Assembly: GCA_029706075.1 (NCBI GenBank)
Contig: JAINUG010000371.1
Span: 245,001 to 309,000 of the forward strand
Reading direction: 5' to 3'
DNA length: 64,000 bases
From: Aldrovandia affinis
Lineage: Eukaryota; Chordata; Actinopteri; Notacanthiformes; Halosauridae
Part shown: piece by piece, positions 46,990 to 59,300 of the stretch
Layout of the letters: each line of letters starts with the position of its first letter
Position numbering within the stretch: the stretch's first letter is position 1
Translations under genes and position numbers: made by a program
Notes under the pieces: model-generated
The model's input: only the letters and a program-made list of their open reading frames with translations
What the model was told of the DNA's origin: nothing
Databases searched by the model: none

Positions 46990-49900
46990 CTAATACTGCC
47001 AGCTGCCCCACACGGTGGCCACCAGGGCGGCGCTGGCGGCGGCAGTCAGGGACAGCTGTACAGAACCGGCCCCGCTGACCACGGGGTTGCAGTTGTCGGT
47101 GGCGCAGCAGGTGCGGGTCACCGTGTACGTGGCACCCAGGATGGTGCCATTGGTCGTGCTGTTGCAGGAGGCGGAGGCAAGGCAGCCCTGGGTGTTGAAG
47201 CCAAGGAACCCACTGATGGAGGGGAACGCTGTGGGGGGAAGGGGTTATGGTAAATACACCATCAAGGAACTGGATTCACAATGCATGTAATCTTAATCTT
47301 AATGTTTTTCATGTTAATCTTCATTTCTTATATTAAATCAAGGTTCAAGTTCTGGAATTAGTGGAATTTCCTGAAGGGGGGCGGCAGAGCACCACAGCAG
47401 AGCTTTGCATGAAATCCTGACAATTAATCGCAATGTTCATGGATAGATCTGACCCTCACAGACAGGCACTCTGGTATTCTGGACTCTCTTCCCAATTTTA
47501 AAGTTATTTTCTCCCAACTGAGAATGCTCAATTTGTGTGTGTTCCTGCTCATCGCTGCAACCTCCTCTGTTAATCTGGGAGAGCTCAGGCAAGCACGCTC
47601 TATTCATGATGGAGAATGAAAGAATGCATTTGGGGGGGGCAGTGGAGGGGTGTAAACGTGTCCTCACCTGCTTTTCCAGTGTAGCAGTTGGGCATGGACG
47701 CATCACACTCCACAGAATCAGGGATCAGGCATCTGCCCAGAATCCCCACGCTGCATTCGTTACACGTCAAGACTGTTTCCATCAGTTTATAGCCTGGGAA
47801 CACCCAACAACGTTTAACCCTCATTTGAGTTATTTCTGCAAACTGAGAGTTGCTCAAAAGGCTTGGTAAGAAAACGTGCTCAACTCAAATTCAAATAGTC
47901 TAATACACGGAGGTTTATGGTCACTCTTCACATTGTTTCATGTAAATATTAAACTCTGTATGCTGCCACCGTTAAGGCCTCAGTATACTTCAAACGAAAT
48001 CGAAACAGAATCGAATACGGCGCTGCGAGCAAATGCCAATGTATTCGCTGCGACTTCAGGTCTGTTCGTTTAATGACACTCCACGCCAGATGGGGGAGCT
48101 TGCTAGTCGCTAGACTACAGAACCACAAATATAAATACTAATGGAGCAAACATCGACAAGAGCCGAATGTGCAACGCATTCATGCTTGATGTACAAAATA
48201 ACCTTGTTTAAACCATCATACCTTATGATAGGACCCCATAACAGACATAAGAAAATGTCCTCCAGAAAACTGCAAAATGTCACTTCTCATTGTACGTTGT
48301 ATATAGCATCAACTGACTGTGAAATTATTTTTTGATGTAGTAGAGCATAGGTTAGCCTGGTCTACATTACATTTAGACAACTGTGTATCGGCAATTGTCA
48401 TTACTAAGCAGGGTTCCTTTTCTTTTGATGATAACTTCAAATAAATGGTATCTGACTATCCGTATTAATATACTGTTGCTAATTAGCAAGCTGGTTAATT
48501 TAATTAACAACTAGCCTGTGTCACAGAATTGGTGGTGAACTGAGGCCATAGATAACGTCAAATAACTAATGACGATTTTGGTGACAAGCCAACTACAGCT
48601 AAACTTTGGTGTAGCTAGCTACAAAGTGGTGCATTTACCCAAGAACAACGTTTCCAACTGGATTCGCAGAAAAAAAAAAGCCTGTCAACACAAAATATAG
48701 CTAGCTAGAGCTGACGACACAAGGAGAGGAACAGCTGGACGCGAAGATAATAAGATGTAAAGCGGCCCAAATACATCCGTAAAAAACGAACCAAGAACAA
48801 GATCGGAAATCGAAGCCCAACACAGCGCATCGTTTCGGCCACAAACCCACCATCTTGCCTGTGCGAACATGCCAAATTGCATTTTGTTTGAAGTATACTG
48901 AAGCCTTAAGTCATTTGCCTCAACAAATAGCGGCAAATGCGCATGCGCGAGATCTGGAAAAAATAGGGTTACTATCCAGCCATGACCCTAGCTCCAGTCA
49001 TGAACAAACAAACCTCAAAACCCCGGAACACAATTTTTCAACACTGGGATAGGCTAATCACCGATTAACATTAAAAAACATTGATGCATTATACAAGTTG
49101 AGGATAGGACTAAATATATAGGGGTTAAACATATACTAGAGTTCATTGTCTGTGCATTGTCTTAAGATTTAAACTTACCCATGCCTGCTGGAGCGGCACC
49201 TGCGACTAACAGAAGAAAATGGTGTTAGTTCAATTACTGACAAGCTAACACATACTGAACATGTACTGATGAAGTAACTAAGTTAGCTGACCAGGACATG
49301 TGTAACACATTGATACACAACAACAGGTGGTTTGAAATAAGGGGTTTGGGGGTATTCACAGACTTTAATAATCTGAAATAATACGAGGCAGACACACTGT
49401 AAACGCAGCTCACACTAAATCAACACGTTTTATGAATGACATGCGTTGTATGGAAAAAAATAGGGTTACTATCCAGCCATGACCCTAGCTCCAGTCATGA
49501 ACAAACAAACCTCAGAACCCCGGAACACAATTTGTCATCACTGGGATAGGCTAATCACCGATTAACGTTAAAAAACGAAATTATTCACAAAGCAATTTAA
49601 TAATATTGAATTTACCGTCTACCAAACGGGTGGTTGTCGTTTCATTCTACAAAACCATACTTCTCAAATTAGTTTTTAATAAACAATGACCATGGACACA
49701 CACTGTAAAGCACTGAGTTCCTTTCAAATTGAAAAACTAAATTCACACTGATGCATTATACATTTTGAGGATAGGACTAAATATATAGGGGTTAAATGTA
49801 TACTAGAGTTAATTGTCTGTACATTGTCTTAAGATTTAAACTTACCCATGCCTGCGTAATAGGAACCTGGGATTAACAGAAAAAAAATGGTGTTAGTTCA

Positions 49901-52900
49901 GCTACTGACAAGCTAACACAGACTGAACATGTACTGATGAAGTAACTAAGTTAGCTGACCAGGACATGTGTAACACACTTCATACACACAACAACAGGTG
50001 GATTGAAATAATCTGGGTGAGGCAGACACTCTGTATTCAGAATCAACCTTTAATAATCTGAAAGAATATGAGGCAGACACACTCTGTAAATGGGCGGCTC
50101 ATTGAACACATTGAACATTGGCTCAGCTCGAGCGGGACTGGCTGAATAGTAACCCTATTTTCCCCTATTTTGTCCAACTCTCGCGAGGTTTGACTAAGTC
50201 CCCATAGTAACGAAGGAAAGCGTCCAACCCTCGTTCCAGCTGTGTTAAACCCACTAGCACTACACAACATGGCCACTAGCGCTACACAACATGGCCACTA
50301 GCGCTACACAACATGGCCACTAGCGCTACACAACATGGCCACTAGCACTACACAACATGGCCACTAGCACTACACAACATGGCCACTAGCACTACACAAC
50401 ATGGCCACTAGCACTACACAACATGGCCACTAGCACTACACAACATGGCCACTAGCGCTACACAACATGGCCACTAGCGCTACACAACATGGCCACTAGC
50501 GCTACACAACATGGCCACTAGCGCTACACAACATGGCCACTAGCTACACAACATGGCCACTAGCGCTACACAACATGGCCACTAGCGCTACACAACATGG
50601 CCACTAGCGCTACACAACATGGCCACTAGCGCTACACAACATGGCCACTAGCGCTACACAACATGGCCACTAGCGCTACACAACATGGCCACTAGCGCTA
50701 CACAACATGGCCACTAGCCACGCTACACAACATGGCCACTAGCACTACACAACATGGCCACTAGCGCTACACAACATGGCCACTAGCACTACACAACATG
50801 GCCACTAGCGCTACACAACATGGCCACTAGCACTACACAACATGGCCACTAGCGCTACACAACATGGCCACTAGCGCTACACAACATGGTCACTAGCGCT
50901 ACACAACATGGCCACTAGCACTACACAACATGGCCACTAGCGCTACACAACATGGCCACTAGCGCTACACAACATGGCCACTAGCACTACACAACATGGC
51001 CACTAGCGCTACACAACATGGCCACTAGCACTACACAACATGGCCACTAGCGCTACACAACATGGCCACTAGCACTACACAACATGGCCACTAGCACTAC
51101 ACAACATGGCCACTAGCGCTACACAACATGGCCACTAGCGCTACACAACATGGCCACTAGCGCTACACAACATGGCCACTAGCGCTACACAACATGGCCA
51201 CTAGCACTACACCACATGGCCACTAGCGCTACACAACATGGCCACTAGCACTACACAACATGGCCACTAGCACTACACAACATGGCCACTAGCACTACAC
51301 AACATGGCCACTAGCACTACACAACATGGCCACTAGCACTACACAACATGGCCACTAGCGCTACACAACATGGCCATTCGCCTAACTCTAGTCTCTATGA
51401 CACTTTGAAGATTTTTTTATTTTTCTGCTGTTGTCATCGCAAGATTATTCCACTAAAATTATAGTTTATCTTGTGAATTTCTATCACAAATTTAACGTAG
51501 CTGCAACTAATCTTAGCTAGCTTATTCATTCAGCTGCATTGCAGGTAACCTTAAGCGTTATGCTAGCTATCTTATTCACAGCTGCATTCACAACGATGAA
51601 TTTACCGTACCTGCAGGTAACCTTAGCTAGCGTTAGCTAGCTAGCTATCTTATTCACAGCTGCATTCACAACGAACCACAAGTCTATCGATTGGAAACAC
51701 CCTCTAACGTTTAACCCTCATTTGAGCTATTTCTGCAAACTGAGAGTTGCTCAAAAGGCTTGGTAAGTAAACGTGCTCAACTCAAATTCAAATAGTCAAA
51801 TACACGGAGGTTTATGGTCACTCTTCACATTGTTTCATGTAAATATTAAACTCTGTCAAAGAACTGAAACTTTGTATGCTGCCACCGTTAAGGCCTCAGT
51901 ATACTTCAAACGAAATCGAAATAGAATCGAATATGGCGCTGCGAGCAAATGTCTGGAAGATTTGGAAAAAAATAGGGTTACTATCCAGCCATGACCCTAG
52001 CTCAAGTCATGAACAAACAAACCTCAGAACCCCGGAAAACAATTTGTCATCACTGGAATAGGCTAATCACCGATTAATGTTAAAAAACGAAATCATTCAC
52101 AAAGCAATTTAATAAGATTGAATTTACCGTCTACCAAACGGGTGGTTGTCGTTTCATTCTACAAACCATACTTCTCAAATGTGTTTTTAATATGAACAAT
52201 GACCATGGGCACACACTGTAAAGCACTGAGTTCCTATCATATTACCAAATTGAAGTCATACTGCTGCATTATATAATTTGTGGTTAGGGCTAAATATATA
52301 TGGGTAAAACGTGTACTATAGTCCATTATATGTAAAAAGTCTGAAGATTTAAACTTACCAAAAATTCTTTTATCTTCTTCTTTTTTAGCTGGGCCTAACA
52401 GAAGAAAATTTGTGTTAGTAAGTAGCGACCTAAACTAACACATACTGAACATCTATTGATGAAGTAACTAAGTTAGCTGACCAGGACATGTGTAACACAT
52501 TGATACACAACAACAGGTGGATTGAAATAAGGGGTTGGGGGTATTCACAGCCTTTAATAATCTGAAATAATACGAGGCAGACACACTGTAAACGCAGCTC
52601 ACACTAAATCAACACGTTTTATGAATGACATGCGTTGTATGCAACACGTTTTTCATACATTGTGATTTATTGTGTATCTAGACGTGTCCCCCCGTCGCCC
52701 CCCATAAACGATGCCTACGCGGTCTAGATGCACATGCGCCACTGAACATCAGCTCAGCTCGAGCGCCTTCCTCAGTCGTGACGATCAAACCTCAGAGCCC
52801 TGGAACACACTTTTAATCGCTGGGATAGGCTAATCACCGATTTACCTTAAACAACTAAATCATTCACAAGGCAATTTAATGTGTTTTAACTTACCGCCTG

Positions 52901-52997
52901 CATTTCTTTTATTGCCTGCATTTCTGTTACCGCATGCAAGTCCCCCCTCGAAGAAAAGGCAGAATGCCGCAAAGACCCCCCATAGATGAACGTTCAT
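46990..52997 (-). CDS. Ly6/uPAR-domain GPI-anchored protein, array gene C
   Basis: Exons: 52997-52895 (signal peptide, then a Cys/Asn/Arg-rich tail CGNRNAGNKRNAG, 103 nt), microexons 52388-52359 (30 nt, KKEEDKRIF), 49866-49846 (21 nt, SYYAGM) and 49199-49179 (21 nt, AAPAGM), LU exon a 47793-47668 and LU exon b 47228-46990 (239 nt). LU exon a is 126 nt rather than 111. A deletion joined it to intron sequence from further upstream, and the new acceptor TTCCCAG adds GYKLM before ETVLTCNEC while keeping phase 1. The total is 540 nt, about 179 residues. All ten LU cysteines remain. LU exon b shows SGFLG and CLASAS where A and B have SEFLG and CLDSAS. The extra cysteine after the signal peptide is unique to this copy. 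AATAAA at 46485-46490. Confidence 0.75.
49165..49990 (-). repeat. Tandem microexon modules in gene C
   Basis: Two modules 667 bp apart carry two versions of the 21-nt microexon, one reading SYYAGM (49846-49866) and the other AAPAGM (49179-49199). The last residues AGM and the whole donor side are shared, so one arose from the other by module duplication followed by divergence of the exon's 5' half. Confidence 0.7.
50252..51375 (+). repeat. 22-bp minisatellite array in gene C
   Basis: About 51 copies of the unit, nearly all full length, between the microexon modules and the distal 30-nt microexon. Confidence 0.97.
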
Positions 52998-53713
52998 CTC
53001 TACAGTGTTCACTGGGGTTTTCTCTCACGATGCACAAGTTCTTAAAAATGGAAAACCCAACCTCTGCTTTGAATTGGTGGAGGAGAAGAGTTGTTGCTGA
53101 GTTGAGAATCAAGGACAGTGGACCGCAAGTTTTATGCACTAATCTGGGGGGGTAGAGGTGTGACAGGTTTTTTCTCATTCTTTGACAGGAATTAACTGGT
53201 TATTTTTGGGGGTGGGGGGAATGGTCATTAGTTTCGATGGCTGGGAGAGACCGTTCCGAATGCGCCTATAGCCAAGGCGAGAATTGACGTGCTTGATAAA
53301 ACAAATACGTTTGTTCGCCGACCGGACCCCCCCTCCTCTCAGCTGAGGGGTGTGTTGTATATTAAGGACGCAACCTGCTTTGGTCTCCAACCGTATATTT
53401 TTTTCATTGAAGAAACAGTGTACTATATCAATGCTGCTACCCAATTCACATGTAATAGGCCTAAACATGGTGACCGATTTCCAGCCACTATGTGAGTGGA
53501 TTTCACGTGGAAGGTTTCTATGTCCTAATTTAAGGAAAATAAATGTTTAAAAACAGTTAATTAACTCATTATAACCACCCTTAACATTTTCCCATTGACG
53601 TATAACAACTATCCCTCGGGCAGCGCGTGCCCCCATGTAGATCCTGTATCAGCCTCTCTCTCAGCTTGGATCGGTTAATCTGCAGAGAGAGTGTGGGGGT
53701 GATGTAGGTTTTT

Positions 53714-53727
53714 CTGCCCTCTGCTGG
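53714..53727 (-). promoter_or_regulatory. CTCF-like motif upstream of gene C
   Basis: Minus strand CCAGCAGAGGGCAG, about 700 bp upstream of the signal-peptide exon. Confidence 0.4.
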
Positions 53728-53929
53728 ACATCTACTGCAGTTCACCGACATTTAAAAAAAGTACTTTTGCACTAGTTTTTGCACTAGTTGATGGGTATTG
53801 GGAGCCAGCTAGTTGACCCATGCCAACATGACAGTTATAAGGGCCAACATGACAGGAAATGGGGTCACAGAAGGAGGGGGAGTTTTCCGGTGAATATACA
53901 GTAGCCCATTTGTAAATTAATAAAAGACG

Positions 53930-54068
53930 TTACAGATTTTATTCCCAGCATTGGGTTACAGCACATCAGTTGTACTCTTGAGCAAGATACGTTCGGCTGT
54001 GTAAAATGATTGTAAGTAAAACAATATAAACTATGTGAGTCGCTCTGGCTAAGACTGTCTGCCAAATA
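53930..54068 (+). mobile_element. Old tRNA-SINE remnant in Ly6 unit (copy 3)
   Basis: Duplicate of the remnant at 38319. The sequence just 5' of it (53770-53925) contains small local insertions absent from the other copies. Confidence 0.6.
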
Positions 54069-54249
54069 TAATTCTGACAAAGTGGCTCCAGAACAGAACA
54101 AAAGAAGCCAAAGAGCGTAGAACCTGAAACCTTCTGATGACGATTTAATTAATTAACTGAACAGAACTCTTTCATTAACGCACCACCAACATGCTTTGCC
54201 TTTGAGGACGACAATGAGAGAAAAGAACGCACTGTTTTAGCAGTACGAA

Positions 54250-54425
54250 TCTAACAAACGCGAAAAAACGTGAGAATGACGAGCGTGAGTCAGGCTCCGC
54301 CGCCATCTCACTCCCCTTCACGTGCACGAGCGCGCACTCTGCGCACGTTCTGTCTTGGAGCTCCGCTCGTTTCCTTTCGCGTTTTCCGACCGAAAGCTTC
54401 GTCATTTCAGAGGACAGTTGAGCCT
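54250..54425. other. Conserved CpG-rich block (copy 3)
   Basis: Homologue of the block at 38650, upstream of gene C. Confidence 0.5.
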
Positions 54426-54912
54426 TTCTGTATCATTGCTCCCAAAAACGTCACTATTTTTGACGTTGAAATAATTTAAGTTGTTTATTTTGCGATAATC
54501 ACAAGGTTTAACAAACATTCATATTTGTTTCTGCTTCGCTGCAATCGACATTCGCACTTGATGAATCCGATACAAATTCGGCCAAACTATAATTTTCTAA
54601 AAACGGCTATGACGTTGTAAAACATAAGATAATGTACCTGTAAGTGAGAAAGTATATCATAGCCAAGGCCTTATTTTGGCTGCCAACCCCCCTCCTTTCT
54701 GTAGTGTGCAGTGTGTTAGCATATCTGGACCGCTACTGTATTCCATTAAAAGCATTTGATGATATTTGGAAGACAGAGTCAGTTACTTGGGGGGAGTGAA
54801 ATTTCAACACGGTCCTTTTTTGATTACCAAAAACACTAACCCTCCTTTTTACTGATTGAAATGTTTGACACGCACCAGTAGATTACATGACTATAATGAT
54901 AAATTACAATGC

Positions 54913-55660
54913 AGTCAGGTCCAGAATTATGGACACCCTTGATTAAAGTGAGCAGGGAAGGCTGCATAAAGCAAACAATACAGGTTATGAGATACATTGT
55001 ATGCTCAAAAATTGGGAAATTATATTATTTTATACTAATAGAATTATTCAGAGAAAAATATTTAAAGTTATATTTAAAGAAACATGTGTCACAATTATTG
55101 GCATCCCTATTAATTATTTTAAATAAAATCAACAAAATAAATCAACATGTCATCTTCTTATCGAAGATGTTTTCTGAGATTGTTGAACATATTGGGGAGG
55201 ATCTTTGAACATTCTTCCATATAAATTCTTCCAAGATCCTTCAGATCCTTTGGTCTGTGCTTGTGTGCTGCCCTCTTCAATTCAAACCACACATTTTCAA
55301 TTGGGTTCAAGTCTGGAGACTGAGATGGCAAAGCAGTCATTTTGTTGTCAGTTAACCATTTTGGTGTAGTACTATTTATATAGTGGGTATAAAAAGTATT
55401 CACCCCCCATTTTTCACATTTTTTTTTCTTACTTTGTGCAATCAAATGGATTTAATTGGGATTATTTTCCACTGATCAACACAAAATACTCTATGAAGTC
55501 AAATGAAAAATAATCGAAAGCTTTTTGTTCATTAATTACAAATAAAAAACGGACAACAATTTACCTCATAAGAATTCACCCCCTTTTCTAAGACACACCT
55601 GGATAAACTCTGGCGCAATCAATTCTCTTGAATTCTCACAAATTCACTTTATGTGTATGT
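54913..55660 (-). mobile_element. Two truncated Tc1-like elements fused (copy 3)
   Basis: Third copy of the fused Tc1 relic with the same internal junction. It lies between the 5' flank of gene C and the 3' end of gene D. The minus-strand transposase tail again includes DLNPIENVWFELKR. Confidence 0.85.
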
Positions 55661-55665
55661 ATATG

Positions 55666-55666
<1 letters not shown>

Positions 55667-55699
<33 letters not shown>
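55667..55699 (+). repeat. GT microsatellite, Ly6 unit copy 3
   Basis: About 33 bp of GT, homologous to the tract at 40071. Confidence 0.9.
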
Positions 55700-55700
<1 letters not shown>

Positions 55701-56332
55701 AGTGCTGGTCTATTCCAGAGCTTTGCATCACTGAACCCTGCAATACACTGCACTGACAAGCCCAACAGGCTCAACTTGTAAGAGTAACAAACAAATGTTC
55801 AGCATTTCAAGTATTTCAAAGGATGCTTTTATTTAACATTTCCTTTTGTAATTACACTGACATTTAAAACAGAGATACACCTGAGTCATTCAAAGATAAA
55901 TACTTTTATAAAATACAGTTTTTAAAACAAAGACAAGCTTGAAAGGGTTCCTAGAATTCAGTGTTGTCAATGAAACACTACATAGTTCAGCTTCCAAGTC
56001 ACAGGAAAGGGGATTCATTTAAAGTTGTCAGTGTACACAAAGACACTTTGTGACAGGATGCAAACAGACAGGACACGCACATCACTGAGAGGGTGAGGTT
56101 TTAGCAAAGGGAGTCGCCTGGAATGAGCAGGTTTTCCACAGTGTTGCTGCCCATCAGAGCTACTGAACGACACCCTAGTGAGTGTGTATAGTGTTGAGTG
56201 GGGACTGCATATTCCATACAGGTGCAGATAGACCAACCAATTTAATTTGGTGCAGAACGGGATCAATTGGGGCATGAACAAGGAGAGGCTGTTTGAAGAC
56301 GGGCGACCCAATCTGGCTCTTCACTGCAGCAT

Positions 56333-59300
56333 CTAATACTGCCAGCTGCTCCACACGGTGGACACCAGGGCGGCGCTGGCGGCAGCGGCAGCGGCGGTCA
56401 GGGACAGCTGTACAGAACCGGCCCCGCTGACCACGGGGTTGCAGTTGTCGGTGGCGCAGCAGGTGCGGGTCACCGTGTACGCGGCACCCAGGATGGTGCC
56501 ATTGGTCGTGCTGTTGCAGGAGGCGGAGTCAAGGCAGCCCTGGGTGTTGAAGCCAAGGAACTCACTGATGGAGGGGAACGCTGTGGGGGAGGGGGTTATG
56601 GTAAATACACCATCAAGGAACTGGATTCACAATGCATGTAATCTTAATCTTAATGTTTTTCATGTTAATCTTCATTTCTTATATTAAATCAAGGTTCAAG
56701 TTCTGGAATTAGTGGAATTTCCTGAAGGGGCACCACAGAGCACCACAGCAGAGCAATTTGCATGAAATCTGACAATTCACAGACAGGCACTTTGGTATTC
56801 TGGACTCTCTTCCCAATTTTAAAGCTATTTTCTCCCAACTGAGAATGCTCAATTTGTGTGTGTTCCTGCTCATCGCTGCAACCTCCTCTGTTAATCTGGG
56901 AGAGCTCGGGCAAGCACGCTCTATTCATGATGGAGAATGAAAGAATGCGTTTGGGGGGGGGGGGCAGTGGAGGGGTGTAAACGTGTCCTCACCTGCTTTT
57001 CCAGTGTAGCAGTTGGGCATGGACGCATCGCACTCCACAGAATCAGGGATCAGGCATTTGCCCAGAATCCCCACGCTGCATTCGTTACACGTCAAGGCTG
57101 TTTCTGTGTGTGAGAGAGAGAGAGAGAGAGAGATGAACTGGAGAATTAGCAATAATCAATGACACATTTACAAACACTGTTAAAGCATGGTGTTCTCACA
57201 ATGCAAAAAATCATGAAAAGCAACAGGAATATGATGCAAAATTCTGTTGATAAGACGTGCACTGGTATTCACAACCTTTAATAATCTGAAACAATATGAG
57301 GCAGACACACTCTGTAAATGCAGCTCACACTGAATCAACACGTTTTATGAATGACATGCGTTGTATGCAACACGTTTTTTTATCACTATTGTGTTTTAAG
57401 GCGTGTCCCCCCATCTCCCCCCCATAAACGACCCCTACGCAGTCTAGATACACATTCACGGAACATTGGCTCACATTGGCTCATTGAACACATTGAACAT
57501 TGGCTCAGAACATTGAACATCGGCTCAGCTCGAGCGGTCCTGGCTGAATAGTAACCCTATTTTCCCCTATTTTGTCCAACTCTCGCGAGGTTTGACTAAG
57601 TCCCCATAGTAACGAAGGAAAGCGTCCAACCCTCGTTCCAGCTGTCTTAAACCCACTAGCGCTACACAACATGGCCACTAGCACTACACAACATGGCCAC
57701 TAGCACTACACAACATGGCCACTAGCGCTACACAACATGGCCACTAGCACTACACAACATGGCCACTAGCCTACACAACATGGCCACTAGCGCTACACAA
57801 CATGGCCACTAGCACTACACAACATGGCCACTAGCACTACACAACATGGCCACTAGCACTACACAACATGGCCACTAGCACTACACAACATGGCCACTAG
57901 CGCTACACAACATGGCCACTAGCACTACACAACATGGCCACTAGCACTACACAACATGGCCACTAGCACTACACAACATGGCCACTAGCACGCACTACAC
58001 AACATGGCCACTAGCGCTACACAACATGGCTACTAGCACTACACAACATGGCCACTAGCGCTACACAACATGGCCACTAGCACTACACAACATGGCCACT
58101 AGCACTACACAACATGGCCACTAGCGCTACACAACATTGCCACTAGCACTACACAACATGGCCACTAGCGCTACACAACATGGCCACTAGCACTACACAA
58201 CATGGCCACTAGGGCTACACAACATGGCCACTAGTACTACACAACATGGCCACTAGCACGCACTACACAACATGGCCACTAGCACTACACAACATGGCCA
58301 CTAGGGCTACACAACATGGCCACTAGTACTACACAACATGGCCACTAGCACGCACTACACAACATGGCCACTAGCGCTACACAACATGGCCACTAGCACT
58401 ACACAACATGGCCACTAGCACTACACAACATGGCCACTAGTGCTACACAACATGGCAATTCACCTAACTCTAGTCTCTATGACACTTGGAAGATTTGTAT
58501 ATTTTTCTGCTGTGGTCATTGCAAGATTATTCCACTAAAATGATAGTTTATCTTGTGAATTTCTATCACAAACTTAAGGTAGCTGCAACTAATCTTAGCT
58601 ACCTTATTCTCAGCTGCATTCATAATGATGAACTTACGGTAGCTGCAGGTAACCTTTACATAACCATTGTTTCATGTAAATATTAAACTGTGTCAAAGAA
58701 CTGAAACTTTGTATGCCGACACCGTTAAGGCCTCAGTATACTTCAAACGAAATCGAAATAGAATCGAATATGGCGCTGCGAGTAAAGGAAAAGTAAATGT
58801 TTAAAAACAGTAAATTAACTCATTAAAACCACCCTGTAACATTTTCTCATTGACGCATAACAACTATCCCTCGCGAAGCACATGCCCCCATGTAGATCCT
58901 GTATCAGCCTCTCTCTCAGCTTGGATCGGTTAATCTGCAGAGAGAGTGTGGGGGTGATGTAGGTTTTTCTGCCCTCTGCTGGACACCTACTGCAGTTCAC
59001 CGATATTTAAAAAAAAGTACCTTTTGCACTAGTTGATGGGTACCACAACCCATGCCAACAGGAACTTACCTATATTTGCTGCTTTTATTTTACCTGGGCC
59101 GAACAGAAAACAAATGGTGTTAGTTTAGCTAGCTAGCTAGCTACTGACTAGCTAACACATTCTGAACATGTTCTGATGAAGTAACTACGTTAGCTCACTA
59201 GGACATGTGTAACACACTTGATACACAACAACAGGTGGTTTGAAATAAGGGGGTTGGGGGTATTCACAGCCTTTTATAATCTGAAATAATATGAGGCAGA

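Larger units (their letters stand above)
39315..54912. repeat. Segmental tandem duplication of the Ly6 unit
   Basis: The block that starts with a Tc1-like terminal repeat recurs at 39315, 45544 and 54913. Each time it is followed by the same second Tc1-like fragment, a GT microsatellite, a Ly6 3' UTR, the two LU exons, the 22-bp minisatellite, the microexon region, the signal exon and a CpG-rich block. The units are about 6.2 and 9.4 kb. The difference is mainly the extra microexon modules and the longer minisatellite in the second unit. Gene A's unit lacks the Tc1 block at its 3' side, and gene D's 5' side is cut by the window end. Confidence 0.85.
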
